From an uncultured Actinomycetes bacterium (lineage in GTDB: Bacteria; Actinomycetota; Acidimicrobiia; Acidimicrobiales; Ilumatobacteraceae): DNA of 48,673 bases. A model generated the notes under the pieces. It did no database searches, was not told the DNA's origin, and saw only the letters and a list, made by a program, of their open reading frames with translations. Location: NCBI GenBank assembly GCA_937876415.1, contig CALEHE010000340.1:1-48673 (forward strand), given 5' to 3'. This document shows positions 26,501 to 34,163 of this stretch, in pieces (positions within the stretch are counted from its first letter, which is position 1; each line of letters opens with the position of its first letter). Position numbers and translations under genes: made by a program.

Positions 26501-28159
26501 GGACAATTGCCTGGGTACAAGGTGTACCCATGGATAGCGAAGACTCGTTACTCGACGCCAGGCGTTGGACTCATTAGTCCGCCGCCTCACCACGACATCT
26601 ATTCGATTGAAGATCTCAAGCAACTCATTCACGACCTCAAGAACTCAAACCCGTTAGCGCGTGTACATGTGAAGTTAGTTGCGGAAGTTGGAGTTGGAAC
26701 AGTTGCTGCTGGTGTGAGCAAGGCCAAAGCAGACGTCGTTCTGATTTCTGGCCACGATGGTGGAACAGGAGCATCACCGTTGACATCGCTGAAACATGCA
26801 GGTGGCCCTTGGGAACTCGGTTTAGCCGAAGCGCAGCAGACGTTGATGCTGAATGGTTTACGCGACCGCATTGTTGTGCAGGCAGATGGACAGATGAAGA
26901 CCGGACGTGACGTCGTTGTGGCAGCGCTTCTCGGAGCAGAAGAGTTTGGTTTCGCGACGGCTCCGCTTGTTGTGAGCGGTTGCGTCATGATGCGTGCATG
27001 TCACCTTGACACTTGCCCAGTTGGTGTTGCCACCCAGAACCCAGTTCTGCGAGCACGCTTTAGTGGCAAGCCTGAGTTCGTCGTGAACTTTTTTGAATTC
27101 ATTGCCGAAGAGGTTCGCGAGATCATGGCTGAACTTGGATTCCGTACGATTGAAGAGATGGTGGGGCGTAGCGAATTGCTGAACACCAAAAATGCCATCG
27201 ATCACTGGAAAGCCAAGGGCCTTGATATTTCGCCGATTCTTGCGGTGGCTCAAAACCCGTACGAGCAGACGATGTACAACTCGGTCGCCCAAGATCATGG
27301 GTTGAGTGGAGCGCTTGACAACGAACTCATGGCTCGTGCCGCCAAGAGCATAGAAACTGGCGAGAAGATTCGTTTCTCATCCCCGATTAAGAACGTCAAC
27401 CGTACGGTCGGAACGATGCTGGGTAATGCAGTAACTCGTCGTTGGGCTGGCGCTGGTCTGCCCGATGACACCATCAGCATCGACTTCAGCGGATCCGCAG
27501 GCCAGAGTTTTGGCGCCTTCGTACCAAAGGGAATCACCTTGCGTCTTGCTGGAGACGCCAACGACTATGTCGGTAAAGGTTTGTCGGGTGGTCGCATTAT
27601 GGTACGACCCGATAGCGCGACTTCATTTGTCGCCGAAGACAATGTCATTGCTGGCAACGTTATTGGTTATGGCGCAACCAGCGGCGAAATTTACTTGCGT
27701 GGCATGGTCGGCGAACGTTTCTGTGTGCGTAACTCGGGAGCAACAGCAGTCGTCGAAGGTGTTGGCGACCACGGTTGTGAATACATGACCGGTGGTCGAG
27801 TCGTAGTGCTTGGCCCGACTGGTCGCAACTTTGCGGCTGGTATGTCTGGTGGTATCGCTTATGTCTACGACCCTCAATCGGTATTTGGGGCCAAGGTCAA
27901 CTACGAGTTGGTCGAGCTTGAATCACTGACAAGTGCAGATCTTGAAGAGTTGAAGGTAATCCTGACGGTGCATCTCACCGAAACCGATAGTGCCGTTGCC
28001 GCGAAGGTTTTGGGTAGTTGGGCAACTGAGTCAGCCAACTTCCGCAAAGTCATGCCTCGTGACTACAAGCGGGTTCTTGAAGTCATGGCTGACGCCAAAT
28101 CAAATGGACTCAACGAAGAAGAAACATTGAATCGCGTGATGGAGGTGGCTCGTGGGTGA
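23591..28159 (+). CDS. gltB: Glutamate synthase large subunit
   Basis: This is the large (alpha) subunit of NADPH-dependent GOGAT, which makes two glutamates from glutamine and 2-oxoglutarate. The 1522 residues show the full layout: an Ntn-type glutamine amidotransferase (~28-440; nucleophile Cys28 in EHDACGVSF after a short propeptide), central domain, FMN synthase domain (~840-1210; [14 protein letters not shown]) and the GXGXG beta-helix domain (~1260-1460). The [3Fe-4S] ligands are Cys1131, Cys1137 and Cys1142 (C-x5-C-x4-C). Start choice is ATG 23591, with ATG 23597 and GTG 23576 also possible. gltD overlaps the 3' end by eight bases. Confidence 0.97.
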   Translation: MTMYPQINPSGLPTAHGLYDPRFEHDACGVSFVADIKGRASHDIVMRGLGALCNMEHRGATGAEADTGDGAGVLLQIPDRFLRGVVNFELPVAGSYVVGMAFLPSDVSVAAKAQSAIEAIAREEGLTVLGWRDVPTDPTTLGAGARAVMPTFRQLFLSDPQGASGIDLDRRVFVTRKRVEHDLPAEQETYFPSLSCRTIIYKGMFTTPQLGAFYPDLADERVESALALVHSRFSTNTFPSWPLAHPYRFIAHNGEINTVQGNRNWMRTREALLQSDLIPGLERAFPICTVGGSDSASFDEVLELLHFGGRSLPHAVLMMIPEAWENHETMDAKKRAFYRFHSSLMEPWDGPACVAFTDGTVIGAVLDRNGLRPSRFWVTDDDMVVLASEVGVLDIDQSKVVRKGRLQPGRMFLIDTAEGRIVEDEEIKQSLAAAEPYEEWLSDGLIELADLPEREHMVYSHDSVMRRQQMFGYTHEELKVILAPTSKTGTEPIGSMGNDTPIAVLSDRPRLLFDYFQQLFAQVTNPPLDAIREEVVTSVGSTIGPESNLLNPGPESCRQLVLPFPIIDNDELAKIVHADDDGSFPELHAHVVSGLYRVGGGGAALKGALDDIRAGVSAAIESGARVIVLSDRNSDEVLAPIPSLLLTAAVHHHLIREKTRTQVGLIVESGDAREVHHMALLVGFGAGAINPYLAFESIEDMIREDVHGLGGVDAEYALKKYIKASGKGILKVMSKMGVSTVASYTGAQIFEAIGLGTELIDEYFTGTVSRLGGIGLDEIASEVASRHAVAYPKNPERRAHRKLELGGEYQWRREGEFHVFNPETVFKLQHATRAKRYDIFRQYTQLVNDQSRHLATLRGLFEFNGEGRTPISIDEVESVSNIVKRFSTGAMSYGSISAEAHETLAVAMNSIGGKSNTGEGGEDPERLHDPTLRSSIKQVASGRFGVTSEYLVNADDLQIKMAQGAKPGEGGQLPGYKVYPWIAKTRYSTPGVGLISPPPHHDIYSIEDLKQLIHDLKNSNPLARVHVKLVAEVGVGTVAAGVSKAKADVVLISGHDGGTGASPLTSLKHAGGPWELGLAEAQQTLMLNGLRDRIVVQADGQMKTGRDVVVAALLGAEEFGFATAPLVVSGCVMMRACHLDTCPVGVATQNPVLRARFSGKPEFVVNFFEFIAEEVREIMAELGFRTIEEMVGRSELLNTKNAIDHWKAKGLDISPILAVAQNPYEQTMYNSVAQDHGLSGALDNELMARAAKSIETGEKIRFSSPIKNVNRTVGTMLGNAVTRRWAGAGLPDDTISIDFSGSAGQSFGAFVPKGITLRLAGDANDYVGKGLSGGRIMVRPDSATSFVAEDNVIAGNVIGYGATSGEIYLRGMVGERFCVRNSGATAVVEGVGDHGCEYMTGGRVVVLGPTGRNFAAGMSGGIAYVYDPQSVFGAKVNYELVELESLTSADLEELKVILTVHLTETDSAVAAKVLGSWATESANFRKVMPRDYKRVLEVMADAKSNGLNEEETLNRVMEVARG

Positions 28160-29603
28160 GACAACCGGATTTTTGAAATGGGAGCGCCAAAGCCCGAGCC
28201 ATCGGCCCGTGTCGGTGCGCTTGCGTGACTGGAAAGAGGTGTACGAATCTTTTGATGCTGACGAACTCAATCGTCAAGCAGGTCGCTGTATGGATTGTGG
28301 TATTCCATTCTGTAATAACGGCTGCCCGCTTGGCAACTTGATTCCCGACTGGAACGATCTTGTCTATCGCAATCACTGGAAAGATGCGATTGAACGTTTG
28401 CATGCCACGAACAACTTCCCGGAATTCACTGGTCGACTGTGCCCCGCCCCGTGCGAATCGGCATGTGTCGTTGGCATTAACTCCAACCCAGTGGCTATTA
28501 AGCAAGTTGAAGTCGAAATCATTGATCGCGCATGGGACGAGGGTTGGGTTATTCCGCAAATGCCCAGTGTGAAAACTGGTAAGCGTGTTGCAGTTATTGG
28601 ATCGGGTCCAGCAGGGCTGGCAGTTGCACAACAACTCACTCGCGCTGGACATGAAGTGGTTGTGCTTGAGCGCGCCGACCGCATTGGTGGCTTGCTTCGT
28701 TATGGCATTCCCGAATTCAAGATGGAGAAGCGCCACGTTGATCGTCGTGTCGCGCAAATGGAGGCAGAAGGTACCGAGTTCAGGACCAATGCAATCGTCG
28801 GTCAAAATATTGACATTGACGTATTGATGGCAACGTACGACTCGGTGGTCTTGGCGTGCGGCGCAACTGCTTGGCGCGATCTTCCGGTGCCTGGTCGCGA
28901 ACTTGCGGGCATTTATCAAGCCATGGAGTACTTGCCATTGGCGAACAAAGTGCAGCACGGCGACATGGAAACTTCACCCATCAATGTTGCGGGCAAGCAT
29001 GTCGTCATCATCGGTGGTGGTGACACTGGTGCCGACTGTCTGGGAACTTCGCATCGTCAGGGCGCGGCGTCGGTAACACAACTTGAAATCATGCCGCAAC
29101 CACCCGAGAAGCGCGGCGGAGCGAATCCTTGGCCACAATTCGCCATGGTGTACAAAGTGACATCGGCTCATGAAGAGGGTGGCGAGCGCCTGTACAGCGT
29201 GAATACTGAACGCTTTATTGATGATGGTTCGGGCAACGTGCGCGCCTTGTTGATCCACGAAGTTGAAATGAAAGACGGCAAGTTCGTCAAGGTCGAAGGC
29301 AGCGATCGTGAATTGCCCGCTGACTACGTCTTCTTGGCCATGGGGTTCGTCGGCCCCGAAAAGGGTTCATGGCTCGACAAGTTGGGTGTTGAACTCGATG
29401 AGCGGGGCAATGTCCAACGAAATGATGTGTACATGTCGAATGTGCCAGGCGTCTTTGTGGCTGGCGACATGGGACGTGGACAAAGCCTCATCGTGTGGGC
29501 AATCGCCGAAGGTCGAGCCTGTGCAGCGGGTGTGGACGCTTATTTGATGGGCGAAACCACCTTGCCGGCACCAGTCTTGCCGTCAGCTCGACCACTCGTT
29601 TAA
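28152..29603 (+). CDS. gltD: Glutamate synthase small subunit
   Basis: This is the beta subunit of GOGAT (483 residues), which takes electrons from NADPH through FAD and two [4Fe-4S] clusters to the large subunit. The N-terminal cluster domain has [13 protein letters not shown] starting at residue 46 and CPAPCESAC further on. FAD- and NADPH-binding glycine motifs are [15 protein letters not shown] and [12 protein letters not shown], and the C-terminal FAD motif is [19 protein letters not shown]. The GTG start at 28152 lies inside the end of gltB, with GGAGG nine bases upstream, so translation is probably coupled. Its stop overlaps the ATG of the LysM lipoprotein. Confidence 0.97.
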   Translation: MGETTGFLKWERQSPSHRPVSVRLRDWKEVYESFDADELNRQAGRCMDCGIPFCNNGCPLGNLIPDWNDLVYRNHWKDAIERLHATNNFPEFTGRLCPAPCESACVVGINSNPVAIKQVEVEIIDRAWDEGWVIPQMPSVKTGKRVAVIGSGPAGLAVAQQLTRAGHEVVVLERADRIGGLLRYGIPEFKMEKRHVDRRVAQMEAEGTEFRTNAIVGQNIDIDVLMATYDSVVLACGATAWRDLPVPGRELAGIYQAMEYLPLANKVQHGDMETSPINVAGKHVVIIGGGDTGADCLGTSHRQGAASVTQLEIMPQPPEKRGGANPWPQFAMVYKVTSAHEEGGERLYSVNTERFIDDGSGNVRALLIHEVEMKDGKFVKVEGSDRELPADYVFLAMGFVGPEKGSWLDKLGVELDERGNVQRNDVYMSNVPGVFVAGDMGRGQSLIVWAIAEGRACAAGVDAYLMGETTLPAPVLPSARPLV

Positions 29604-30229
29604 TGCACCCTGCCATGTTCGGGGTATCGAGGCGATCTAGATTGAAGGGCGTGTTACGTCTTCAAATGATCCTTTTGTCTGCTGGCTTTGGAGCAATGGC
29701 TCTGTTGAGTTCTTGCGGTAGTGACCCTGGGTCATCGGTGACGACATTGCGTCCACTCACATCGACGAACTACGCAACAACGCCACCGTCAGTTGTCACC
29801 ACAGTTGACCCCGCGAACACACTTCCGCCAGCAATTAGCTACACGATTGTGGCTGGAGATTCGGTGTACGGAATTGCGGGCAAATTTGGAATCGCTCCTG
29901 ACAAGTTGGCGAGCTATAACAACTGGCCCGAAGGCGTCATGCACCCGCTGACTATTGGTAAGAATATTTTGATTCCACCATCGGCCACTCAGACCACAAC
30001 TTTGCCGGGTTTGCCGATTCCCACCGAGACGACGACGCCTGGACCTGATCCTGGTCAAGGTAAATACACCGTTGTCGAGGGCGACTGCTGTTTGTCTCGT
30101 ATCGCTGACAAATGGGGCGTTGAAGTGTCGGCGTTGATGGCAGCCAATGGCTGGGTTGATGCCTCAGTGGTGATTTTGCCGGGCGATGAAATCAACATCC
30201 CCGCACAGACCAAAACACCCAAGCCCTAA
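29603..30229 (+). CDS. Lipoprotein with two LysM domains
   Basis: This protein of about 208 residues has a basic N-terminus (SRRSRLKG), a hydrophobic signal and a lipobox ending ALLSSC, so it is probably lipidated and exported. A Thr/Pro/Ser-rich linker leads to two LysM domains (starting YTIVAGDSVYGIAGKFG and YTVVEGDCCLSRIADKWG), which bind peptidoglycan or related glycans. The first ATG at 29603 shares one base with the gltD stop. ATG 29615 is an alternative. The role is unknown, and the link to glutamate synthase may be only transcriptional. A long inverted repeat follows the gene. Confidence 0.85.
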   Translation: MHPAMFGVSRRSRLKGVLRLQMILLSAGFGAMALLSSCGSDPGSSVTTLRPLTSTNYATTPPSVVTTVDPANTLPPAISYTIVAGDSVYGIAGKFGIAPDKLASYNNWPEGVMHPLTIGKNILIPPSATQTTTLPGLPIPTETTTPGPDPGQGKYTVVEGDCCLSRIADKWGVEVSALMAANGWVDASVVILPGDEINIPAQTKTPKP

Positions 30230-30232
30230 TCC

Positions 30233-30291
30233 TTGTGATTCTGGTGTGTTTTAGTTTGGTATTACCAAGTCAAATGACACCAGAATCACAA
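30233..30291. terminator. Long inverted repeat between convergent genes, probable bidirectional terminator
   Basis: A perfect 15-base inverted repeat (TTGTGATTCTGGTGT at 30233-30247 and its complement at 30277-30291) encloses 29 bases. Those bases contain a second symmetric element, TTGGTATTACCAA (30256-30268). It lies between the LysM gene stop and the end of the leftward PlsC operon. There is no long T-run, so it is not a textbook intrinsic terminator. Confidence 0.6.
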
Positions 30292-30304
30292 TGAAAATGC
30301 GGTT

Positions 30305-31351
30305 CTAGTTTCCGATGTCGGGCCAGCGGCGCTTTTGACGGCGACGTAGTCCAGCGGTTCCCATTTCACGGCGTTCTGATAACGCCCACTGACGACGCCA
30401 ACCTGTGTACTCAGGCCCAGTCAATTTCGTGCTTTCGTTGCGGGCCGAACGTTGACGTGCCGTCCAAAAATCAGTGAGTGATTCATCGCCGAGTTCGGCG
30501 ACTTCCGCTTCAATGCGGGCTGAGAACCGGCGGGTGTTCTCGTCTTCAAGGGCACGCATAGGCGCACCGAAAACAACTTTCGTTGTTCCGATCTTGGGAC
30601 GCTTCATACCCTTGCCAAAGAGAGCGCCGGTTCCGTCAATAAAGACGGGGACAACAGCTGCGCCAGTGCGAGCAGACAAATACGCGGCACCGCCCTTGAA
30701 ATCTTGACCCCAACCGTCGGGCGAGCGGCCGCCTTCGGGATAGATCATCAAACTCCAGCCGTCATCGATGAGTTCTTTGATCATGTCTGAAGATTTACGA
30801 CCAGTAACTTCGCGATCAATCGGGATTGCGTTGAGCGCCAAGGCCGCCATGGTTGCTTTCCAGCGCTTGTCAAAAAAATAGTCAGCAGCTGCCGCGACAA
30901 CCAGTTTTGAACGCCACGGTTCAGGAACTGCGACTGCCATGACTGCCGTATCAAGATGTGAATGGTGATTCGGCGTAAAGATCAAGGGTGGGGGATCTTT
31001 GAGTTGTGCGAGATCGTGCAAGCGGTCGACGCCGTACACCTTGGGACTAGCTAATCCTCGAACAGCAAGACGAATGGGTCCATTAACGAGACCCTTACGT
31101 ACAAACTTGGCCGATGAGCGACGCGCCCAATCAGTGTCGTAGTCAGCGCCAAGCGTTGGCTTGTCTTCTGGTACTTCTACACCGAGCGGAATCGTCGGGG
31201 GTAAGTACGGAAAGCCTTTGCGGTAGGTGCGCTTGGCGATGGGGTGAGTGATGCGTTCAACTAACTCGCCAATGCGCGCGGCTTTGGCGAGGTTGCTTGG
31301 TTTCCAGGGTGCGTCGTCGCGGGCCATTACAAATTCCGAATCACGAAACAT
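30305..31351 (-). CDS. PlsC-type glycerolipid acyltransferase
   Basis: This is a 348-residue membrane-associated lysophospholipid acyltransferase-superfamily protein. The catalytic motif is TPNHHSHLD (NHx4D) around residue 128. Further motifs are the substrate-binding IYPEGGRSPDG and, near the end of the domain, PVFIDGTGALF. An N-terminal ~100-residue and a basic C-terminal extension flank the domain. It is the last gene of a four-gene leftward operon. Its ATG at 31351 overlaps the LarA-like gene by 11 bases, with ATG 31327 an alternative start. The context suggests it esterifies an acyl or alkyl glycerolipid made by the upstream enzymes. The exact acceptor is unknown. Confidence 0.88.
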   Translation of the reverse strand: MFRDSEFVMARDDAPWKPSNLAKAARIGELVERITHPIAKRTYRKGFPYLPPTIPLGVEVPEDKPTLGADYDTDWARRSSAKFVRKGLVNGPIRLAVRGLASPKVYGVDRLHDLAQLKDPPPLIFTPNHHSHLDTAVMAVAVPEPWRSKLVVAAAADYFFDKRWKATMAALALNAIPIDREVTGRKSSDMIKELIDDGWSLMIYPEGGRSPDGWGQDFKGGAAYLSARTGAAVVPVFIDGTGALFGKGMKRPKIGTTKVVFGAPMRALEDENTRRFSARIEAEVAELGDESLTDFWTARQRSARNESTKLTGPEYTGWRRQWALSERREMGTAGLRRRQKRRWPDIGN

Positions 31352-32927
31352 CGGCCACCATCAAAGGCGGCGCATGAAGGTGAGTAATGGTTGGTGCACG
31401 ACCAACGACGTCGCTGGCAATTTCTAAGGCGTCGTCCATTGTTGAAGCAGGAACAAAACCGAGGCGGCGAACAGTCTTGGGGTCGCCACCAACAATGATG
31501 ATGCGACTGCAATGTTGCAATGCGTGACTGCCCCAGTACCACATGTAGAAGGGGTGAACTCCGTGATAGGCGTAGGTGGTGCGGTAGAGATGCTTGTACC
31601 ACTCGTCTTCGGCGTACTGCTTTTCCCACTTCTGTGACATCACATGCGGATCGGTTGTGTCGGCAAGGACTTGTTCAAAGAAATCGATGTACGAAGGATG
31701 ATGAACTGGGTGGAAATCGGGTTGTGTTGGGTGAGTCATGATGATGACTCCACCTTCACGGACAAGCGGCATTCCCTTGTACATGTTGAAGTAGTAACCA
31801 AGGCCCATGCACATCACCAAGATGGGGTTCAGAATTGAGTGCACGTTGTACGGGCTGATGTAGGGGATGCCCAACGTCAAAATGTCGGTTTGACCCTTCA
31901 CTTCAACGAGTTGTTGTTTGTACACATGCTCGGTGGTGATGCGGTGAACCGCTTCAACATCGCCGGCCTGAACGCTGGTCATCTGGTGCGGGGCTTCAAT
32001 TGAATGGAAGATTTTGCGGGCCAAACGAGTTGGTGTTCGATTCAATGCTTTCGTTGAAGCCAAGAAAGTCATGCGATCTGAAGGCTTCCATTCCCATTCG
32101 CGCTTGGCCAAGAAGCCAAACGGTGACGGGAAAGTGTCGGTATTGAGAGTGGTCTCAATCTGGAAAACCTTGACGCCACTGTCAAGAAGCACCTTGCCCA
32201 TGCGCCAGTTGCTCTTATGCAATTCACTGCGATGTTGATCCATGAAACTGCGGGAATGAATCATGGTCTCAGGATTGTGGTGGTGACGTAACGACTTGTA
32301 AGACGACAAGCCAGTAGCCGTGCTCTTCCAACCACCGTCCATGGCCACGAGGTTGATGTTGACATACACAAGCAAGTCGCTTTCGGCGGCCCGCTTATTG
32401 ATCTCGACATCTTCGCCGTGAGGAGTCGTGCCGAGGTACGACAAGTTGTCGGGATCTTCGGCGTCATGTTGGTACAGCGTTCCGCGAGGTGCGAATGCGT
32501 CATACACGCGGTCGCCAACGGCATGGCGTAATTCGGCTTCGGTCATGCGGCGGTGAAGTGCAAGCGCAGAAATGATGTGCACATCATCAACGCCGGCTTC
32601 TGCAGCCATGTCAAGTACTGCCTCTATAACTCGTTGACGAATGTCGGGACGCTGCATTTTCGGAAGCGGCAAACTGACATCGTCAAAGGCGATAGTGAGC
32701 TTCATTCCCGGGAACAATTGCTCGGGCAACGGATCTTGCTCGATGGGGTTGAGTAATGCATGACGAATCGCACCATCAACATCTTCAATTGCAGGCAATG
32801 GTTCTGGCGCGTAGATCACGCGACTGCGACCAGCGGGGAGCTTCTCTAATGAGAAGTTTTCGCCACGCCAAAAAAGAATGGGGGGAGTCGACTTATCGAC
32901 TTCAAGGACAAATCCGGGACGGGGCAT
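31341..32927 (-). CDS. LarA-like DUF2088 protein, function unknown
   Basis: This 528-residue protein resembles the nickel-pincer racemase LarA family (DUF2088), but is longer and divergent. Recognisable elements are FDDVSLPLP (residues ~81-89, where LarA has D-x-x-R), His125 in ALALHRRMTEAEL, and Lys201 in MDGGWKSTATG at the position of the cofactor-binding lysine. The histidine expected ten residues before that lysine is absent, so the activity may differ. No larB, larC or larE is in the window. The gene shares its ends with its neighbours: the start base is the last base of the dehydrogenase stop, and the stop lies inside the PlsC start. It may act on a hydroxylated lipid intermediate. Confidence 0.75.
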   Translation of the reverse strand: MPRPGFVLEVDKSTPPILFWRGENFSLEKLPAGRSRVIYAPEPLPAIEDVDGAIRHALLNPIEQDPLPEQLFPGMKLTIAFDDVSLPLPKMQRPDIRQRVIEAVLDMAAEAGVDDVHIISALALHRRMTEAELRHAVGDRVYDAFAPRGTLYQHDAEDPDNLSYLGTTPHGEDVEINKRAAESDLLVYVNINLVAMDGGWKSTATGLSSYKSLRHHHNPETMIHSRSFMDQHRSELHKSNWRMGKVLLDSGVKVFQIETTLNTDTFPSPFGFLAKREWEWKPSDRMTFLASTKALNRTPTRLARKIFHSIEAPHQMTSVQAGDVEAVHRITTEHVYKQQLVEVKGQTDILTLGIPYISPYNVHSILNPILVMCMGLGYYFNMYKGMPLVREGGVIIMTHPTQPDFHPVHHPSYIDFFEQVLADTTDPHVMSQKWEKQYAEDEWYKHLYRTTYAYHGVHPFYMWYWGSHALQHCSRIIIVGGDPKTVRRLGFVPASTMDDALEIASDVVGRAPTITHLHAPPLMVADVS

Positions 32928-34150
32928 TAGTTTGTCTCCTTCTTGTTACGAGCGTCAGACGCACGTAAGTCGAACACGATCTTGACTGCACCACGACGAC
33001 CGGCACCGGCGGCGTGGGCAAGGGCATTTTGATAATCGTCTAAGCGATACGTCGCCGAGACAAGGCGGTTGAGTTGGCAATCGGCAGCAGTTTCAATCGC
33101 GAGATCGAAAGTGTGACGCTTGGTTCCATCAGGCATTGATTCGGTTCCGTAGGTGTATGCGCCAATGAGGGCGGTCTCGCGATGCCACAATCCGGTGAGG
33201 TCGAGCGAAACAACCGCTGGCATACCAAGCAAAACAACGCGACCACGAGGACGTGTGAACTTCAGACAATCCATGATGCTGTCTGATGAACCAACTGCGT
33301 CAATGGTCGCATGACATCCGCCCGACAAATAGTCGCCAACAATGTGGCCGCCCGATTCGCGTCGTACTGCACGTGCTAGTTCGGCGGCCGGAACAACCAC
33401 ATCGGCTCCGAGTGAGCGAGCGAATGCTTGTTGATGGGGATAGCGAGCCCCAACAATGATGCGTACTTGTGGAACGTAACGACGCAGGCCAGCAATAGCG
33501 CATAGTCCCATAGAACCTGCACCGAGTACAGCAACGATTGGTGTTTCACCCCGTTGAATTGCTGCTTGCACAGCGGGCCACGTCGCAAGTGCCGCGTGAA
33601 TTCCGCCAGCTGCTGGTTCGACGAGTACTGCTTGCTCATCGGACATGCTGTCGGGTACTTCATGAAGTTGGCTGTCGTGAGCGATGAGTTCGGTTGCCCA
33701 ACCTCCGCCAGTTGATGAACAAAATCCAGTTTGAATGCCGGGTTCAAGGTGTCCGCCAACAAGATGGGCGTAGTCATCGCCGTCGCCAGGTGCTGCGCCT
33801 TCGAAAGGTAACGGTAAACCTCGACAGGCATGACCGAGTACGGGTTCAAGAACAACACGTCGGCCGTCATCGCAATCGGCGACAACTTCGTGACCCGGAA
33901 CGAACGGGAAAGACACCCAGTCATCGAAGTATGTCGAGGCATGACCTTCAACTAATGAAAGGTCACTCCCACAAATACCGGTGAGTCGCGGCTGAATGCG
34001 GTGCCAACCTTCGGCGTTGGGCATCGTCGGTGCAGATTCGTTGACCAATGACAATGGTCCAAACTTGGCGGCACCGATCGTGCTCACTGGACTCATCAAA
34101 CGAGCAACCGCAAACTTGGCGGTCTTGCGGGAAATCTTGAGTGCTTTCAT
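32927..34150 (-). CDS. Zinc-type medium-chain alcohol dehydrogenase-like protein
   Basis: This 407-residue protein belongs to the medium-chain dehydrogenase family. Catalytic-zinc ligands are plausible: Cys60 in LTGICGSDLS and His87-Glu88 in VPGHEVV. The Rossmann motif is VLGAGSMGLCAI. The four-cysteine structural-zinc lobe is not seen, since the region EPVLGHACRGLPLPFEG has only one cysteine. I chose ATG 34150, 13 bases after the upstream stop, because the frame open to 34222 would overlap the preceding gene by 59 bases. It probably interconverts an alcohol and aldehyde or ketone in the same lipid pathway. Confidence 0.85.
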   Translation of the reverse strand: MKALKISRKTAKFAVARLMSPVSTIGAAKFGPLSLVNESAPTMPNAEGWHRIQPRLTGICGSDLSLVEGHASTYFDDWVSFPFVPGHEVVADCDDGRRVVLEPVLGHACRGLPLPFEGAAPGDGDDYAHLVGGHLEPGIQTGFCSSTGGGWATELIAHDSQLHEVPDSMSDEQAVLVEPAAGGIHAALATWPAVQAAIQRGETPIVAVLGAGSMGLCAIAGLRRYVPQVRIIVGARYPHQQAFARSLGADVVVPAAELARAVRRESGGHIVGDYLSGGCHATIDAVGSSDSIMDCLKFTRPRGRVVLLGMPAVVSLDLTGLWHRETALIGAYTYGTESMPDGTKRHTFDLAIETAADCQLNRLVSATYRLDDYQNALAHAAGAGRRGAVKIVFDLRASDARNKKETN

Positions 34151-34163
34151 TTGAACGACCAAA

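Noticed and set aside
28110-28958. 282-codon minus-strand open frame
   Set aside because: It is antisense to gltD. The protein is rich in His and Cys, with no family features.
30256-30268. TTGGTATTACCAA as a second TetR operator at the end of the lipid operon
   Set aside because: The half sites TACCAA and TTGGTA are in reverse order relative to the operator at 36567, and the element lies inside a longer hairpin. The likeness is probably chance.
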